Source: CAXBCP01 sp963977005
GTDB lineage: Bacteria > Pseudomonadota > Alphaproteobacteria > MPNO01 > UBA830
Direction: 5' to 3'
Assembly (NCBI GenBank): GCA_963977005.1
Contig: CAXBMQ010000003.1
Location: 1 to 64,000, forward strand
Length of the DNA stretch: 64,000 bases
This document shows, one piece after another, positions 16,068-28,582 of this stretch (its first letter is position 1; every line of letters starts with the position of its first letter). The translations under genes and the position numbers were made by a program. The notes under the pieces were generated by a model. It saw nothing but the letters and a program-made list of their open reading frames with translations. It was not told the origin of the DNA and ran no database searches.

Positions 16068-16712
16068 TTACGCCGCCCGTTTGAATCCCTCGATTGTCTC
16101 CTTTTCGAACGCCAGCAGTTTTTGCACGCTGGGGCGCGTCTGCATTCGTTCGAAATGCGCCATGACGTTGGGGAAGGACGCCATGTCCAGCTTGAACTGC
16201 GTGGCACGCCGCGTGCACCAGAAGAAATGCGCGTCCGGTGACGTGAAATCGCCCATCAGGTAATCCCGGCCCTCAAGCATGTCGTTTGCGATGGCAAAAT
16301 TTTCCTGCAGGGCCGCGGTGGCGTTGGCGACGACGCTGTCTGCAGACCCTTCCGTATCGCAGACTTTTGCCGGGTTATTGATGCGGCTGAGATACGGGTG
16401 GATGCCGCCGGAGCACCATGACAGGAGCGACACCGTCTGTGCCTGTTCCCAGGGATCGGCCGGGATAAGGTTCGCGTCCGGAAAGGTGCGTGAAATCCAT
16501 AAATGGATAGCGGCGTTCTCGGTCATTTTCCGGCCGTCGACCACCAGCATCGGTACCTTGTGTTTGGGATTGATCTTCCGGTACTCGGGCGAAAGGTGAT
16601 CGTTATTGCGGAAATTGAGAGCATGGGTTTCGAATTCGGCACCGGCCTCGGTCAGGGCGATGAACGGCGCCATCGCGCAGGTGATCGGTGCGTAATAAAG
16701 TTCGATATTCAT
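16068..16712 (-). CDS. Glutathione S-transferase family protein
   Basis: A 214-residue cytosolic GST. The N-terminal thioredoxin-like domain opens NIELYYAPITCAMAPFIALTEAG with the catalytic Ser/Cys/Tyr region near residues 7-12, has the cis-Pro in KVPMLVVDG, and the T-E-N-A-A-I glutathione-binding turn follows. The C-terminal all-helical domain contains the D-A-H-F-F-W segment corresponding to the conserved N-capping region. Its ATG overlaps the stop of the upstream hyuB-like gene (ATGA), so the two are translated together. The substrate is unknown. Confidence 0.85.
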   Translation of the reverse strand: MNIELYYAPITCAMAPFIALTEAGAEFETHALNFRNNDHLSPEYRKINPKHKVPMLVVDGRKMTENAAIHLWISRTFPDANLIPADPWEQAQTVSLLSWCSGGIHPYLSRINNPAKVCDTEGSADSVVANATAALQENFAIANDMLEGRDYLMGDFTSPDAHFFWCTRRATQFKLDMASFPNVMAHFERMQTRPSVQKLLAFEKETIEGFKRAA

Positions 16713-18400
16713 GGATGTTTCCCTTTCGGCCCGTTGTTATCTGTTCCTTCTCTTATGCCATTTTTGCCAGGCGGCGAACAATATCCTTCAGCAATATCTC
16801 GTGCCTGCGCCTGCGCGGACCGTTTTGCGGGGTTGCCGTATCCACCGCCGCCGGCGGTCTGAAGACTGAACCGCGTACCGGCATCGAAATCTTCCCGGAA
16901 CGACGCCGGCAGCTGTTTTTCGGCAGTCGTGCCCGGAGACAGCAGAAACCGGCTTTTCGCGCCGTCTTCGCCGCCGGCGAGGCCGCTGGGGGCGATTGCC
17001 GCCCGGTCGGCGCGATAGACGACACTCGCCGGGGCGAGAAGCTCATAGTCCCGCCGGTAGGCCAGCCCGCCGCGGAATTCCCCGGCGCCGCCGGTGTCGG
17101 GCAGGGGCTCGTAGCGCGTTATCCGGCAGGGGAATTCGGATTCGATCACTTCCAGCGGTGTACCATACAGATTGGCGAGGTGGGTGCTGACACCCGTTGC
17201 GCCGTCGTTGTCCTGCCCCGCACCGTATGCAGAGCCGAAAATCTCGTACTGGTTACCGCGTCCCGGCGCGGCGTCGCCCCATGCGACAACGATACTGCCG
17301 CCACTGCCGCCCGCATTTGCGACCGCACGGCCGGGCAGGAACGGATCGAGCGCCTGCAAAATTACGTCGACCAGTTTGTGGCAGGTCTTCATGTAGGACG
17401 AGCAGGGCGCCGGCTGCTCCGGATTCAGAACGGAGCGGTCGGCGAACGTGAAATGGACAAGGTCGCGCGCGGCATCGCTATAGGGGATGTCTGTGTCCAG
17501 AAACCCGATCAGGCAGTAGAATACGCAGGCCTCGACCATGGCGCGGCGCAGGTTCGCCGGACCGCGTGTCTGCGGGTCGGATCCCGAAAAATCGAAATGG
17601 ATGTCGCCGTTGCGAACCGCGATCCGGACATGGAGTTTTACCGGACGGTCGCGGTCGATACCGTCATTGTCGAGCAGGCCTTCGGAACTGTATTCGCCGT
17701 CGGGCAGGCGTGCGAGTGCCGCGCGGAACCGCCGGTCGGAGGCGGCGATAATCTGGTCCATCGCGCCGACAAAGGTCTCCGTGCCGAATGACTCGCACAG
17801 GTCCTGGAGCCGGTCGCGACCGATGCCGGTAATCCCGATCTGCGCATTCATATCGCCCAGTACCAGTTCAGGCGCGCGGGAGTTGGTCGCGATCAGGCGC
17901 TGCAGGTCCGCGTTGGGTAGGCCTGCCCGGACAATCTTTACGGGCGGCAGCAGCAGACCTTCCTGAAACAGCTCCGTCGCCTGGCCCCATGTGCTGCCGG
18001 GCACCGCGCCGCCCATATCCGCCTTGTGCGCGATGCTGGCCGTAAAGGCGACAAGCGCACCGCCATGAAACACGGGCGTGACCAGCGCCATATCGGGGAC
18101 ATGGGGCAGGTTGCCCTCGTAAGGGTGATTGCAGACCAGCGTATCGCCGTCGGCCAGGTCGTCTTGGCCGTATATGTCCAGGATGCGCTGGATCAGGTGA
18201 AAATAGACCGGGCCGTGAAAAAACATCGGCGGCGCGACGGCGAGGCGGCCCGCGCGATCCGTTACAACGCAGCTGAAATCGCGGGATTCGCGGACGATCG
18301 TGGAATATCCCGAACGGTAGAACCGGTAATCCATTTCCTCCATGAGGCTGGAAACGCGGTTCCGCAGGATCTGAACGGTGATCGGATCGGGTTTTGCCAT
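16709..18400 (-). CDS. Second HyuB-type (hydantoinase B/oxoprolinase) protein, orphan
   Basis: A 563-residue hydantoinase B protein opening PDPITVQILRNRVSSLMEEM, with CNHPYEGNLPHVPD, IAHKADMGG and the closing GGGGYGNP blocks. It is close in sequence style to acetone carboxylase alpha / 5-oxoprolinase B halves but lacks the C-terminal Cys4 domain of the HyuB at 9988-12039. No hyuA partner lies beside it; the only co-transcribed gene is a GST, reached through a 4-bp overlap. It may borrow the HyuA encoded at 12036-14153, or a distant one. Confidence 0.85.
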   Translation of the reverse strand: MAKPDPITVQILRNRVSSLMEEMDYRFYRSGYSTIVRESRDFSCVVTDRAGRLAVAPPMFFHGPVYFHLIQRILDIYGQDDLADGDTLVCNHPYEGNLPHVPDMALVTPVFHGGALVAFTASIAHKADMGGAVPGSTWGQATELFQEGLLLPPVKIVRAGLPNADLQRLIATNSRAPELVLGDMNAQIGITGIGRDRLQDLCESFGTETFVGAMDQIIAASDRRFRAALARLPDGEYSSEGLLDNDGIDRDRPVKLHVRIAVRNGDIHFDFSGSDPQTRGPANLRRAMVEACVFYCLIGFLDTDIPYSDAARDLVHFTFADRSVLNPEQPAPCSSYMKTCHKLVDVILQALDPFLPGRAVANAGGSGGSIVVAWGDAAPGRGNQYEIFGSAYGAGQDNDGATGVSTHLANLYGTPLEVIESEFPCRITRYEPLPDTGGAGEFRGGLAYRRDYELLAPASVVYRADRAAIAPSGLAGGEDGAKSRFLLSPGTTAEKQLPASFREDFDAGTRFSLQTAGGGGYGNPAKRSAQAQARDIAEGYCSPPGKNGIREGTDNNGPKGKHP

Positions 18401-18563
18401 CGGGATTTTCGGTCCGGCGTGAAATTCGTCGGTATTCTACCAGAGATCGCTTCGGCATTCGCACCATCCCTGCTATTAAGCCGCCCCAAATACCGGGTCT
18501 GGAAAACTGCGCCGCGGGGCGCTAACAAAGGCCCGTTTTTCGCTCACAGGAGACCGATGCGCC

Positions 18564-20246
18564 ATGGCGTCCTACCAATACGTTTACACGATGAGCCACC
18601 TGACAAAGACCTTTCCGGGCGGCCGCGAAGTCCTGAAGGATGTCACGCTCGCCTTCCTGCCGGGGGCGAAGATCGGCGTACTCGGCGTGAACGGCGCGGG
18701 CAAATCGACCCTGATGAAAATCATGGCGGGCGAAGACAAGGAATTTAACGGCGAAGCGTGGGCGGCCGAGGCGGCAGAGGTCGGTATTCTCAAGCAGGAA
18801 CCCGAGCTGGATCCCGCCAAAGACGTCTATGGCAACGTGCTCGAAGGCATGCGAGAGACCCATGAGCTGCTCCAGGAATTCGAGGAAATCAGTCTCAAGT
18901 TCGCCGAGCCCATGGAAGACGACGAGATGAACGCGCTGATCGAGAAGCAGGGCGAATTGCAGGAAAAGATCGACGCTGTCGGCGGCTGGGACCTGGAGAG
19001 AAAACTCGAGATCGCCATGGATGCACTCCGCTGTCCGCCGAAAGACGCCGACGTGACCAAGCTGTCGGGTGGCGAGCGCCGCCGGGTTGCGCTCTGCCGG
19101 CTTTTGCTGCGCCAGCCCGATCTGCTGCTGCTCGATGAGCCGACCAACCATCTCGATGCCGAATCGGTCGGCTGGCTGGAACGTCACCTGGAAGACTACG
19201 AAGGCACCGTCGTGGCGGTGACCCATGACCGCTATTTCCTCGACAACGTCGCCGGCTGGATTCTCGAGCTGGATCGCGGCCGGGGAATTCCCTACGAGGG
19301 CAACTATTCCGGCTGGCTCGAACAGAAGCAGAAACGCCTGGCCCAGGAAGAAAAGCAGGAAAAGGCGCGCCAGCGCACGGTAGAGCGCGAACGCGAATGG
19401 ATCAGCGCATCGCCCCGCGCCCGCCAGGCAAAAAACCAGGCGCGTATCACCGCCTATGAACAACTCCTTGCGGACGCCAAGGACAAGACGCCGGATTCGG
19501 CCCAGATCATTATTCCGCCCGGCCCGCGGCTGGGCGACCTCGTGATCCAGGCCGAAGGGCTGAACAAGGGCTTCGAAGACCGTCTGCTGATCGAAAATCT
19601 GGATTTCAAGATTCCGCCGGGTGCGATCGTCGGGATCATCGGGCCGAACGGCGCCGGTAAAACGACCCTGTTCCGGATGATCACCGGTCAGGAGAAACCG
19701 GATTCGGGGTCACTGCGGCTCGGCGACACCGTCGAGCTCGGGTATGTCGACCAGAGCCGGGATTCTCTCAGCGCGGACAAGACCGTGTGGGAAGAAATAT
19801 CGGATGGCGAGGATATCGTCGAACTGGGCAACAATAAAATGCAGAGCCGGGCCTATTGCGGTTCGTTCAATTTCCGGGGCCCCGACCAGCAGAAGAAGGT
19901 CGGCCAGCTATCGGGCGGTGAGCGAAACCGTGTGCACCTGGCGAAAATGCTGAAATCGCAGGCCAATGTTCTGCTGCTTGACGAACCGACCAACGATCTC
20001 GATGTCGATACGTTGCGTGCGCTGGAAGATGCATTGCTGGACTATGCCGGCTGCGTGCTGGTCATCAGCCATGATCGCTGGTTCCTCGACCGGATTTCGA
20101 CACACATTCTGGCATTCGAAGGCGACAGTCAGGTGACGTGGTTCGAAGGCAATTACGACGATTACGAAAACGACCGCCGCCGCCGGCTGGGTGACGACGC
20201 CGACAATCCCAAGGCGATCAAGTACAAGCCGCTTATCCGCGGTTAA
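18564..20246 (+). CDS. ettA: Energy-dependent translational throttle protein EttA (ABC-F)
   Basis: A 560-residue soluble ABC-F ATPase with two nucleotide-binding domains and no membrane part. Walker A1 GVNGAGKST is at 41-49 and Walker A2 GPNGAGKTT near 360. Each domain has LSGGE signatures and LLLDEPTN Walker B motifs with catalytic Glu. The region between the two domains contains the charged linker used to contact the ribosomal E site and P-site tRNA. EttA gates entry into elongation according to the ADP/ATP ratio. GGAGACCG lies just upstream of the start. It is divergent from the HyuB-GST pair. Confidence 0.93.
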   Translation: MASYQYVYTMSHLTKTFPGGREVLKDVTLAFLPGAKIGVLGVNGAGKSTLMKIMAGEDKEFNGEAWAAEAAEVGILKQEPELDPAKDVYGNVLEGMRETHELLQEFEEISLKFAEPMEDDEMNALIEKQGELQEKIDAVGGWDLERKLEIAMDALRCPPKDADVTKLSGGERRRVALCRLLLRQPDLLLLDEPTNHLDAESVGWLERHLEDYEGTVVAVTHDRYFLDNVAGWILELDRGRGIPYEGNYSGWLEQKQKRLAQEEKQEKARQRTVEREREWISASPRARQAKNQARITAYEQLLADAKDKTPDSAQIIIPPGPRLGDLVIQAEGLNKGFEDRLLIENLDFKIPPGAIVGIIGPNGAGKTTLFRMITGQEKPDSGSLRLGDTVELGYVDQSRDSLSADKTVWEEISDGEDIVELGNNKMQSRAYCGSFNFRGPDQQKKVGQLSGGERNRVHLAKMLKSQANVLLLDEPTNDLDVDTLRALEDALLDYAGCVLVISHDRWFLDRISTHILAFEGDSQVTWFEGNYDDYENDRRRRLGDDADNPKAIKYKPLIRG

Positions 20247-20313
20247 ACGGCTGTGCGCTGACAGAACTCAGGGAGATGGCGGCCGGTAAGGCGAAGCGCG
20301 CCGTGGAGCGGTG

Positions 20314-20913
20314 TCAGTTCGATCCGGTCTTGCGGCGGAGCGCCTTGATCAGGCCGTTCACCTGACCGCCGGTCTGGCGGATCACGGCGGCGAATTCATC
20401 GCGCTGGGTGACGCTCATGCTGATGCCTTCGACCATGACGTCGACGATCTTGTGCTGGTCGTCTTTCGAGCGCACGCGCCAGTTGATCTTGACCGGCGGC
20501 TTGCCGGGGATCTCGATTTCCGACAGCACCAGCGCCTGAGAGGCCGAAACTTCCCGGGCGTTAATGACGATGAGTTTCTTGCCGCTCATGTCCTGGAACC
20601 GGTTGGAATAGGCCTGAATGACGAATTTCTCGAAAAGGGAGATGAATTCCGTTTTCTCTTCGTCCGTGGCGGTGCGCCAGTAACGACCGAGGGTGAAGCG
20701 GGCAATCCGCGGCAGATCGAAAGCTTCGTTCAGAAGGCTGCGAAAGCGTTCCGTGCGCTGGTCCTGGGTCAGCCCGGCCTCGCTCAGCGAGGCAAAGGCC
20801 TTGTCGCCCATGTTTTTGACGAAGTCTGCCGGAGTCGCTGCCTGAACGGGGGCCGCATACACCAGGACGAGGAAAGCAAGCGCGCACAGCGCTTTAAGCG
20901 GAGAACCTGTCAT
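20314..20913 (-). CDS. mlaC: MlaC-family periplasmic phospholipid-binding protein
   Basis: A 199-residue exported protein with a signal peptide at about 1-25 (cleavage near VQAA). It is followed by the MlaC/Ttg2D fold: DFVKNMGDKAFASL, FDLPRIARFTLGRYWR, the FISLFEKFVIQAYSNRF helix and DVMVEGISMSVTQRDEF. MlaC carries phospholipid between the MlaA-porin complex in the outer membrane and the MlaFEDB transporter in the inner membrane. It abuts mlaA (stop and start adjacent), so the two are co-transcribed. The mlaFED genes are not in this window. Confidence 0.9.
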   Translation of the reverse strand: MTGSPLKALCALAFLVLVYAAPVQAATPADFVKNMGDKAFASLSEAGLTQDQRTERFRSLLNEAFDLPRIARFTLGRYWRTATDEEKTEFISLFEKFVIQAYSNRFQDMSGKKLIVINAREVSASQALVLSEIEIPGKPPVKINWRVRSKDDQHKIVDVMVEGISMSVTQRDEFAAVIRQTGGQVNGLIKALRRKTGSN

Positions 20914-21741
20914 TTACTTTTCCGGCGTTGTCGCTTTGCTTTGCTGTCCGTCGGTCTTTTGCGGCACGACAGAGAGACCGCCCGGCACCGGTGTAGCCGA
21001 CGCCGGTGCACCGTTGCGTATTTCGTCTGCGCGTCGCTGCCGGTACAGGCTGCGAATCGCCGCGTAGAAATCGAGCGAGTTTTTTTCGAGATCGTTTATC
21101 CGGTCGTAATTCCGCGCCCGCCGGTCGACCGCGGTACCGATTGCCCGTCCCAGACGGAACTCGAACGGGGTCACCCAGGTAAACGGATCGATCAGGCTGT
21201 CGGCCAGAATGCCAACGCCGTCACGCGGGTTTGACGGGCCGAAAATCGGCAGCACCAGGTAGGGGCCGTCATCGACGTCCCATGTCGCCAGGGTCTGGCC
21301 GAAATCTTCCGTGTGTTCCTTTATGCCGGCCTCGCCCGCAAAATCGTTGATCCCGAGAATGCCGATCGTCGAGTTCATCGCGAAGCGCAGCAGCGTGCTG
21401 CCTGCGCGTTCAAACTCCCCCTGCAGCAGGTCGTTCGCAAACACGACGGGGCCGCGAAGATTGGCGAGGAAATTCGTCACATTGGTCTGAAGCGGGTCCG
21501 GGACGCCTTCTTTATAGACATATGCAACAGGTTTGAGGATCGCTTTGTCCAATGCGAGATTGAACTCCAGCATGGCGCGGTTGAAAGGCTCATACGGATC
21601 GTTCGCTTCATTGAACGCGGCAACGGCTGCAGGGTCGTCGGCCGGTGGAGGCGTCGCACAGCCTGCGGCAAGCAGTCCAATACAGGTTACCGATGCGATC
21701 ATGCGGGCGATGCGCCCGGGTATTACCCTAACCACTTTCAC
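20914..21741 (-). CDS. mlaA: MlaA/VacJ family phospholipid-binding lipoprotein
   Basis: About 275 residues. GTG 21741, preceded by CGAGGTG, gives a basic n-region (KVVRVIPGRIAR) and then a lipobox L-A-A-G-C; the ATG at 21702 would leave a signal with no positive charge, and GTG 21780 is a longer option. The mature part has the MlaA signature NDPYEPFNRAMLEFN, LRGPVVFANDLLQGE, NSTIGILGINDFA, FGQTLATWDVDDGPYLVLPIFGPS and RDGVG. MlaA removes mislocalised phospholipid from the outer leaflet of the outer membrane. A Pro/Ala/Thr-rich tail closes it. Confidence 0.9.
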   Translation of the reverse strand: MKVVRVIPGRIARMIASVTCIGLLAAGCATPPPADDPAAVAAFNEANDPYEPFNRAMLEFNLALDKAILKPVAYVYKEGVPDPLQTNVTNFLANLRGPVVFANDLLQGEFERAGSTLLRFAMNSTIGILGINDFAGEAGIKEHTEDFGQTLATWDVDDGPYLVLPIFGPSNPRDGVGILADSLIDPFTWVTPFEFRLGRAIGTAVDRRARNYDRINDLEKNSLDFYAAIRSLYRQRRADEIRNGAPASATPVPGGLSVVPQKTDGQQSKATTPEK

Positions 21742-21971
21742 AATACACCTCGCCCTTCGTCCACGTTGCTTACTAAACACATGTTATCAAAGGCCTGTCC
21801 CGCCTTCGGCCCCGACACTAAGGCAATTCTCGAATCGATACAATTGGATCGATTCAATCGCCTCGCCATGTCGCGACCGACCACGGCCTGCCGAACGATA
21901 GGAAGATCGCGTAAAGACACACTTAACGTCACCCGGTTACCTTCTTTTTCCGTGACCCGCCCACCTGCTCT

Positions 21972-22003
21972 TTTTCAGAGCTTCGGGTTTTCAGAGCTTC
22001 GGG
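21972..22003. repeat. Perfect 16-bp tandem duplication
   Basis: TTTTCAGAGCTTCGGG occurs twice with no spacer. It lies between the divergent mlaA and sahR promoters and has no known function. It looks like a recent slippage or a direct-repeat binding site. Confidence 0.85.
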
Positions 22004-22125
22004 GGAAGAACTGTTTTCAAACAGATCGCCCGCTGAAGATCAATCCCGGCGACACGGCCTTCGCCCGTCGCCTGCATCAATTTGTGGTGATGGCTATCCG
22101 GTTGAGTTTCCACTCTGATAACGAT

Positions 22126-22143
22126 ATATAAATATCTTTATAT
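22126..22143. promoter_or_regulatory. Candidate SahR operator
   Basis: A perfect palindrome, ATATAAA-TATC-TTTATAT, sits 42 bp upstream of the sahR GTG. A second, weaker AT-rich motif (CATATTTATG) follows at once. SahR-type regulators are known to bind AT-rich palindromes ahead of methionine-cycle genes, and this is the only such site at the head of the sahR-metF-metH operon. This suggests autoregulation and control of metF and metH by the S-adenosylhomocysteine level. Confidence 0.6.
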
Positions 22144-22185
22144 CCATATTTATGCATCGAAACCCGTGTTGGAGCCTCCGCGCCC

Positions 22186-23193
22186 GTGGAAATACTGCTC
22201 AATAGACTAAAGGCCGCTGCGGAGCCGACGCGGCTTCGTATCCTGGCACTCTGTGCCCAGGGCGAACTGACCGTGAGCGAACTCACACATATCCTGGGGC
22301 AAAGTCAGCCGCGTGTGTCGCGGCATCTCAAACTGCTCTGCGACGCCGGCCTGCTGAACCGTTTTCAGGAAGGGGCCTGGGTGTTTTACCGGCTGGCGGA
22401 TCGGTCGGGATCGAGGGCGTATGCGCTATGCCAGCAGATAATCGGCCTAATCCCCGAAAACGACCCGCAGGTGAACCGCGATATGCAGCGCCTTGCCGAA
22501 GTCCGTCGCGCCCGTCACGAGATCGCGGATGCGTATTTTCGTGAAAATGCCAGCCGCTGGGATCAGATTCGATCGATGCATGTGGACGATGCCGAGGTCG
22601 AAGCTGCGCTCCTGTCCGCTCTTCCCCACGATGAAGAGAAGCGTCTGATCGATATCGGTACCGGAACCGGGCGCATTCTGGAATTGATGGCGCCGCGCGT
22701 TGCCCGCAGTATCGGTGTCGATCTGTCGCGCGAAATGCTCGCGCTCGCCCGGTCACGGCTCGATTCCCTCGATATCCGTGGCTGTCAGGTGCGACAGGGG
22801 GATATGTATCAACTGCGCGAGGACGATGCCGGGTTCGATATCGCGATCCTGCATCAGGTGCTGCATTACGCCGACGATCCCGCCGCGGTCGTTATTGAAG
22901 CCGCAAGGGTGCTTGTGCCGGGCGGTACGCTGGCGATCGTCGATTTTGCGCCCCACGCCGTCGAGGAGCTTCGCGATGTGCACGCCCACCGACGGCTCGG
23001 GTTCGGTGATAGGGAAATCGCCGGACTGTTGGGCGATGCGGGCATGCGCACCGTCGACACGTACGAACTGCCGGGAGACCCGCTGACCGTCAAAATCTGG
23101 ATCGGTCAGAAATCGGGCGATAACGACGTGACGGTCAACCTACCGGCCAAGGTCACTGCCGGTGTTTCCACCCGGGAGGAGGCCGGTAGATGA
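22186..23193 (+). CDS. sahR: SahR-type transcription regulator: ArsR HTH fused to SAM-dependent methyltransferase-like domain
   Basis: A 335-residue protein. Residues 1 to about 90 are an ArsR-type winged helix (RLKAAAEPTRLRILALC, LTVSELTHILGQSQPRVSRHLK). From about 120 it is a class I methyltransferase fold with motif I DIGTGTGRIL (156-165) and an acidic strand GVDLSREML. This architecture is that of SahR, a regulator of methionine metabolism that senses S-adenosylhomocysteine through the methyltransferase-like domain. It starts with GTG 22186 and overlaps metF by 4 bp (ATGA). The position directly ahead of metF and metH supports the assignment. It could in principle retain methyltransferase activity. 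Confidence 0.8.
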   Translation: MEILLNRLKAAAEPTRLRILALCAQGELTVSELTHILGQSQPRVSRHLKLLCDAGLLNRFQEGAWVFYRLADRSGSRAYALCQQIIGLIPENDPQVNRDMQRLAEVRRARHEIADAYFRENASRWDQIRSMHVDDAEVEAALLSALPHDEEKRLIDIGTGTGRILELMAPRVARSIGVDLSREMLALARSRLDSLDIRGCQVRQGDMYQLREDDAGFDIAILHQVLHYADDPAAVVIEAARVLVPGGTLAIVDFAPHAVEELRDVHAHRRLGFGDREIAGLLGDAGMRTVDTYELPGDPLTVKIWIGQKSGDNDVTVNLPAKVTAGVSTREEAGR

Positions 23194-24070
23194 CAAATTC
23201 CAACCTGAAGATCTCGTTCGAGTTCTTCCCGCCAAAAACAGAGAAGATGGCCGAAACGCTCTGGCAATCCGTGGAGCGGCTTGAACCTCTGGCGCCGCGC
23301 TTCGTGTCGGTCACCTATGGCGCCGGCGGGACGACGCGGGAACGCACCCACAGTACCGTGACGCGGATAAATTCGGATACCTCGCTTTCCGCTGCGGCGC
23401 ATCTGACCTGTGTCGGTGCGACACGCGAGGAAGTGGACCGGGTTGCCCGGGAATACTGGAACGCGGGCATCCGCCACATCGTCGCCCTGCGGGGCGATGC
23501 GCCGGACGATGCGAACGGCTATACACCCTATCCGGGCGGATACGATTACGCGTCCGACCTCGTTGCGGGGCTGCGCGCCGTCGGCGATTTCGAGATCAGC
23601 GTTGCCGCCTATCCGGAAGTTCATCCCGAATCCGCCAGCATTTCCGACGATCTCGACAATCTGAAACGAAAGCTCGACGCCGGTGCAACACGGGCGATCA
23701 CGCAGTATTTTTTCGAGGCGGACGTGTATCTGCGCTTCGTGGAGCGGGTTCGCAAAGCCGGTATCGATGTCGAGATCGTTCCCGGTATTCTGCCGGTAAC
23801 GAATTTCGCACAGGTGCGGAAGTTCAGTGCGATGTGCGGGGCAGCCGTCCCCGGCTGGATGGCCGACCTTTTCGAAGGTCTGGACGACGATCCGGAAACA
23901 CGCCGTCTGGTGGCGGCGACAACCGCAGCCGAGCAGTGCCGAAAGCTGCAGGCCGAAGGCATCGACGCCTTCCATTTTTATACCCTGAACAGGGCCGATC
24001 TTTCTTTCGCCATCTGCCACATCCTGGGCGTTCGTCCGGGGGGTGCCGAAAAACTGCAGGAAACAGACAA

Positions 24071-24074
<4 letters not shown>
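23190..24074 (+). CDS. metF: 5,10-methylenetetrahydrofolate reductase
   Basis: A 294-residue FAD-dependent TIM barrel that reduces 5,10-methylene-THF to 5-methyl-THF, the methyl donor for MetH. Visible family blocks are ISFEFFPPKTEKM with the conserved Glu, FVSVTYGAGG, HLTCVGATREEVD, IVALRGDAP, VAAYPEVHPES, ITQYFFEADVYLRFVE, VPGILPVTNFAQV and IDAFHFYTLNRADL. The length is that of bacterial MetF without the eukaryotic regulatory domain. It overlaps sahR and metH by ATGA at both ends, so the three are one translationally coupled unit. Confidence 0.95.
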
Positions 24075-27853
<3,779 letters not shown>

Positions 27854-27874
27854 ACATCCGACGAGGGTCATATC

Positions 27875-28582
27875 GTGCAGACAAGCGGCGCCAAGCGCCT
27901 TATCCAGAAAGCGTTGGCCGCGGGCCATGGCGCGTTATCCGAATACGACAGCAAGCGACTGCTTTCGGCCTACGGGGTTCCGGTCACGCGCGAGAAACTT
28001 GTCAAAAACGCAACGGATGCAAAAAAGGCGGCAGACGGGCTTGGCTATCCCGTCGTCCTGAAAGGGTGTGCACCGGATCTGTTGCACAAGACCGAAGCCG
28101 GGCTCGTCGCTGTCGGTCTCGGTTCGGCACGCGACGTGAGCGAGGCGTTCAAAACACTGTCCGGCCGGGCCGGTCCTGATTTTAGCGGCGCCTACCTGGT
28201 CCAGGAAATGGTCAAGGGAAGCCGCGAACTGATGATCGGCATGACACGGGACGAACAGTTCGGTCCGTCCGTGATGTTCGGTCTCGGCGGCATCTTTACC
28301 GAAGTCCTTGAAGACGTGTCGTTCCGGCTCGCGCCGCTGACCCTCAGCGATGCCCGTGACATGATGAACGAAATCCGTGCCGCCCGCATTCTGGATGCCG
28401 TGCGCGGGATGGCCCGCGTCGACCGCGCGGCGCTTGCGCGCGCGATTGTCGGCGTCGGCAAGGCCGCTGCAGAAAATCCCGAAATAGCGGAAATCGATAT
28501 AAACCCGCTCATCATCAACGGATCCAAACCGGTTGCGGTCGATGGTCTCGTCATTCTTAAAGCGGCGGGAGAGGGCAAATGA
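27875..28582 (+). CDS. ADP-forming acyl-CoA synthetase, beta (ATP-grasp) subunit
   Basis: A 235-residue ATP-grasp domain typical of the beta subunit of NDP-forming acetyl-CoA synthetases: LSEYDSKRLLSAYGVPV, GYPVVLKGCAPDLLHKTEAGLVAVGL, YLVQEMVKGSRELMIGMTRDEQFGP, VMFGLGGIFTEVLEDVSFRLAPL and EIDINPLI. Start is GTG 27875 after GAGGG. It overlaps the alpha-subunit gene by 4 bp (ATGA). In most bacteria the two parts are fused into one protein of about 700 residues; separate subunits are better known in archaea. The reaction is acid + CoA + ATP giving acyl-CoA + ADP + Pi, reversible. The acid is not known. Confidence 0.85.
   Translation: MQTSGAKRLIQKALAAGHGALSEYDSKRLLSAYGVPVTREKLVKNATDAKKAADGLGYPVVLKGCAPDLLHKTEAGLVAVGLGSARDVSEAFKTLSGRAGPDFSGAYLVQEMVKGSRELMIGMTRDEQFGPSVMFGLGGIFTEVLEDVSFRLAPLTLSDARDMMNEIRAARILDAVRGMARVDRAALARAIVGVGKAAAENPEIAEIDINPLIINGSKPVAVDGLVILKAAGEGK

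Larger units (their letters stand above)
21742..22185. other. Divergent mlaA / sahR intergenic region
   Basis: This 444-bp gap carries no convincing gene. It holds an inverted repeat GAATCGAT-N8-ATCGATTC (21832-21855) about 90 bp upstream of mlaA, whose arms each contain a GANTC (CcrM-type) site. It also holds a perfect contiguous 16-bp tandem duplication (21972-22003) and the sahR palindrome (22126-22143). One 64-codon frame ends with a GTGA overlap on mlaA, but its codon use is unlike its neighbours. Confidence 0.6.

Noticed and set aside
15180..16207. Upstream extension of the SDR frame into a 684-residue protein
   Set aside because: The extra N-terminal part is low-complexity sequence antisense to the YeeE/YedE genes; the SDR fold starts at 14926 with its own ribosome-binding site.
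21738..21932. A 64-codon minus-strand frame ending in a GTGA overlap with mlaA
   Set aside because: It has a possible AAGG ribosome-binding site, but its third positions are not GC-rich as in neighbours and the product resembles nothing. It is probably mlaA leader sequence.
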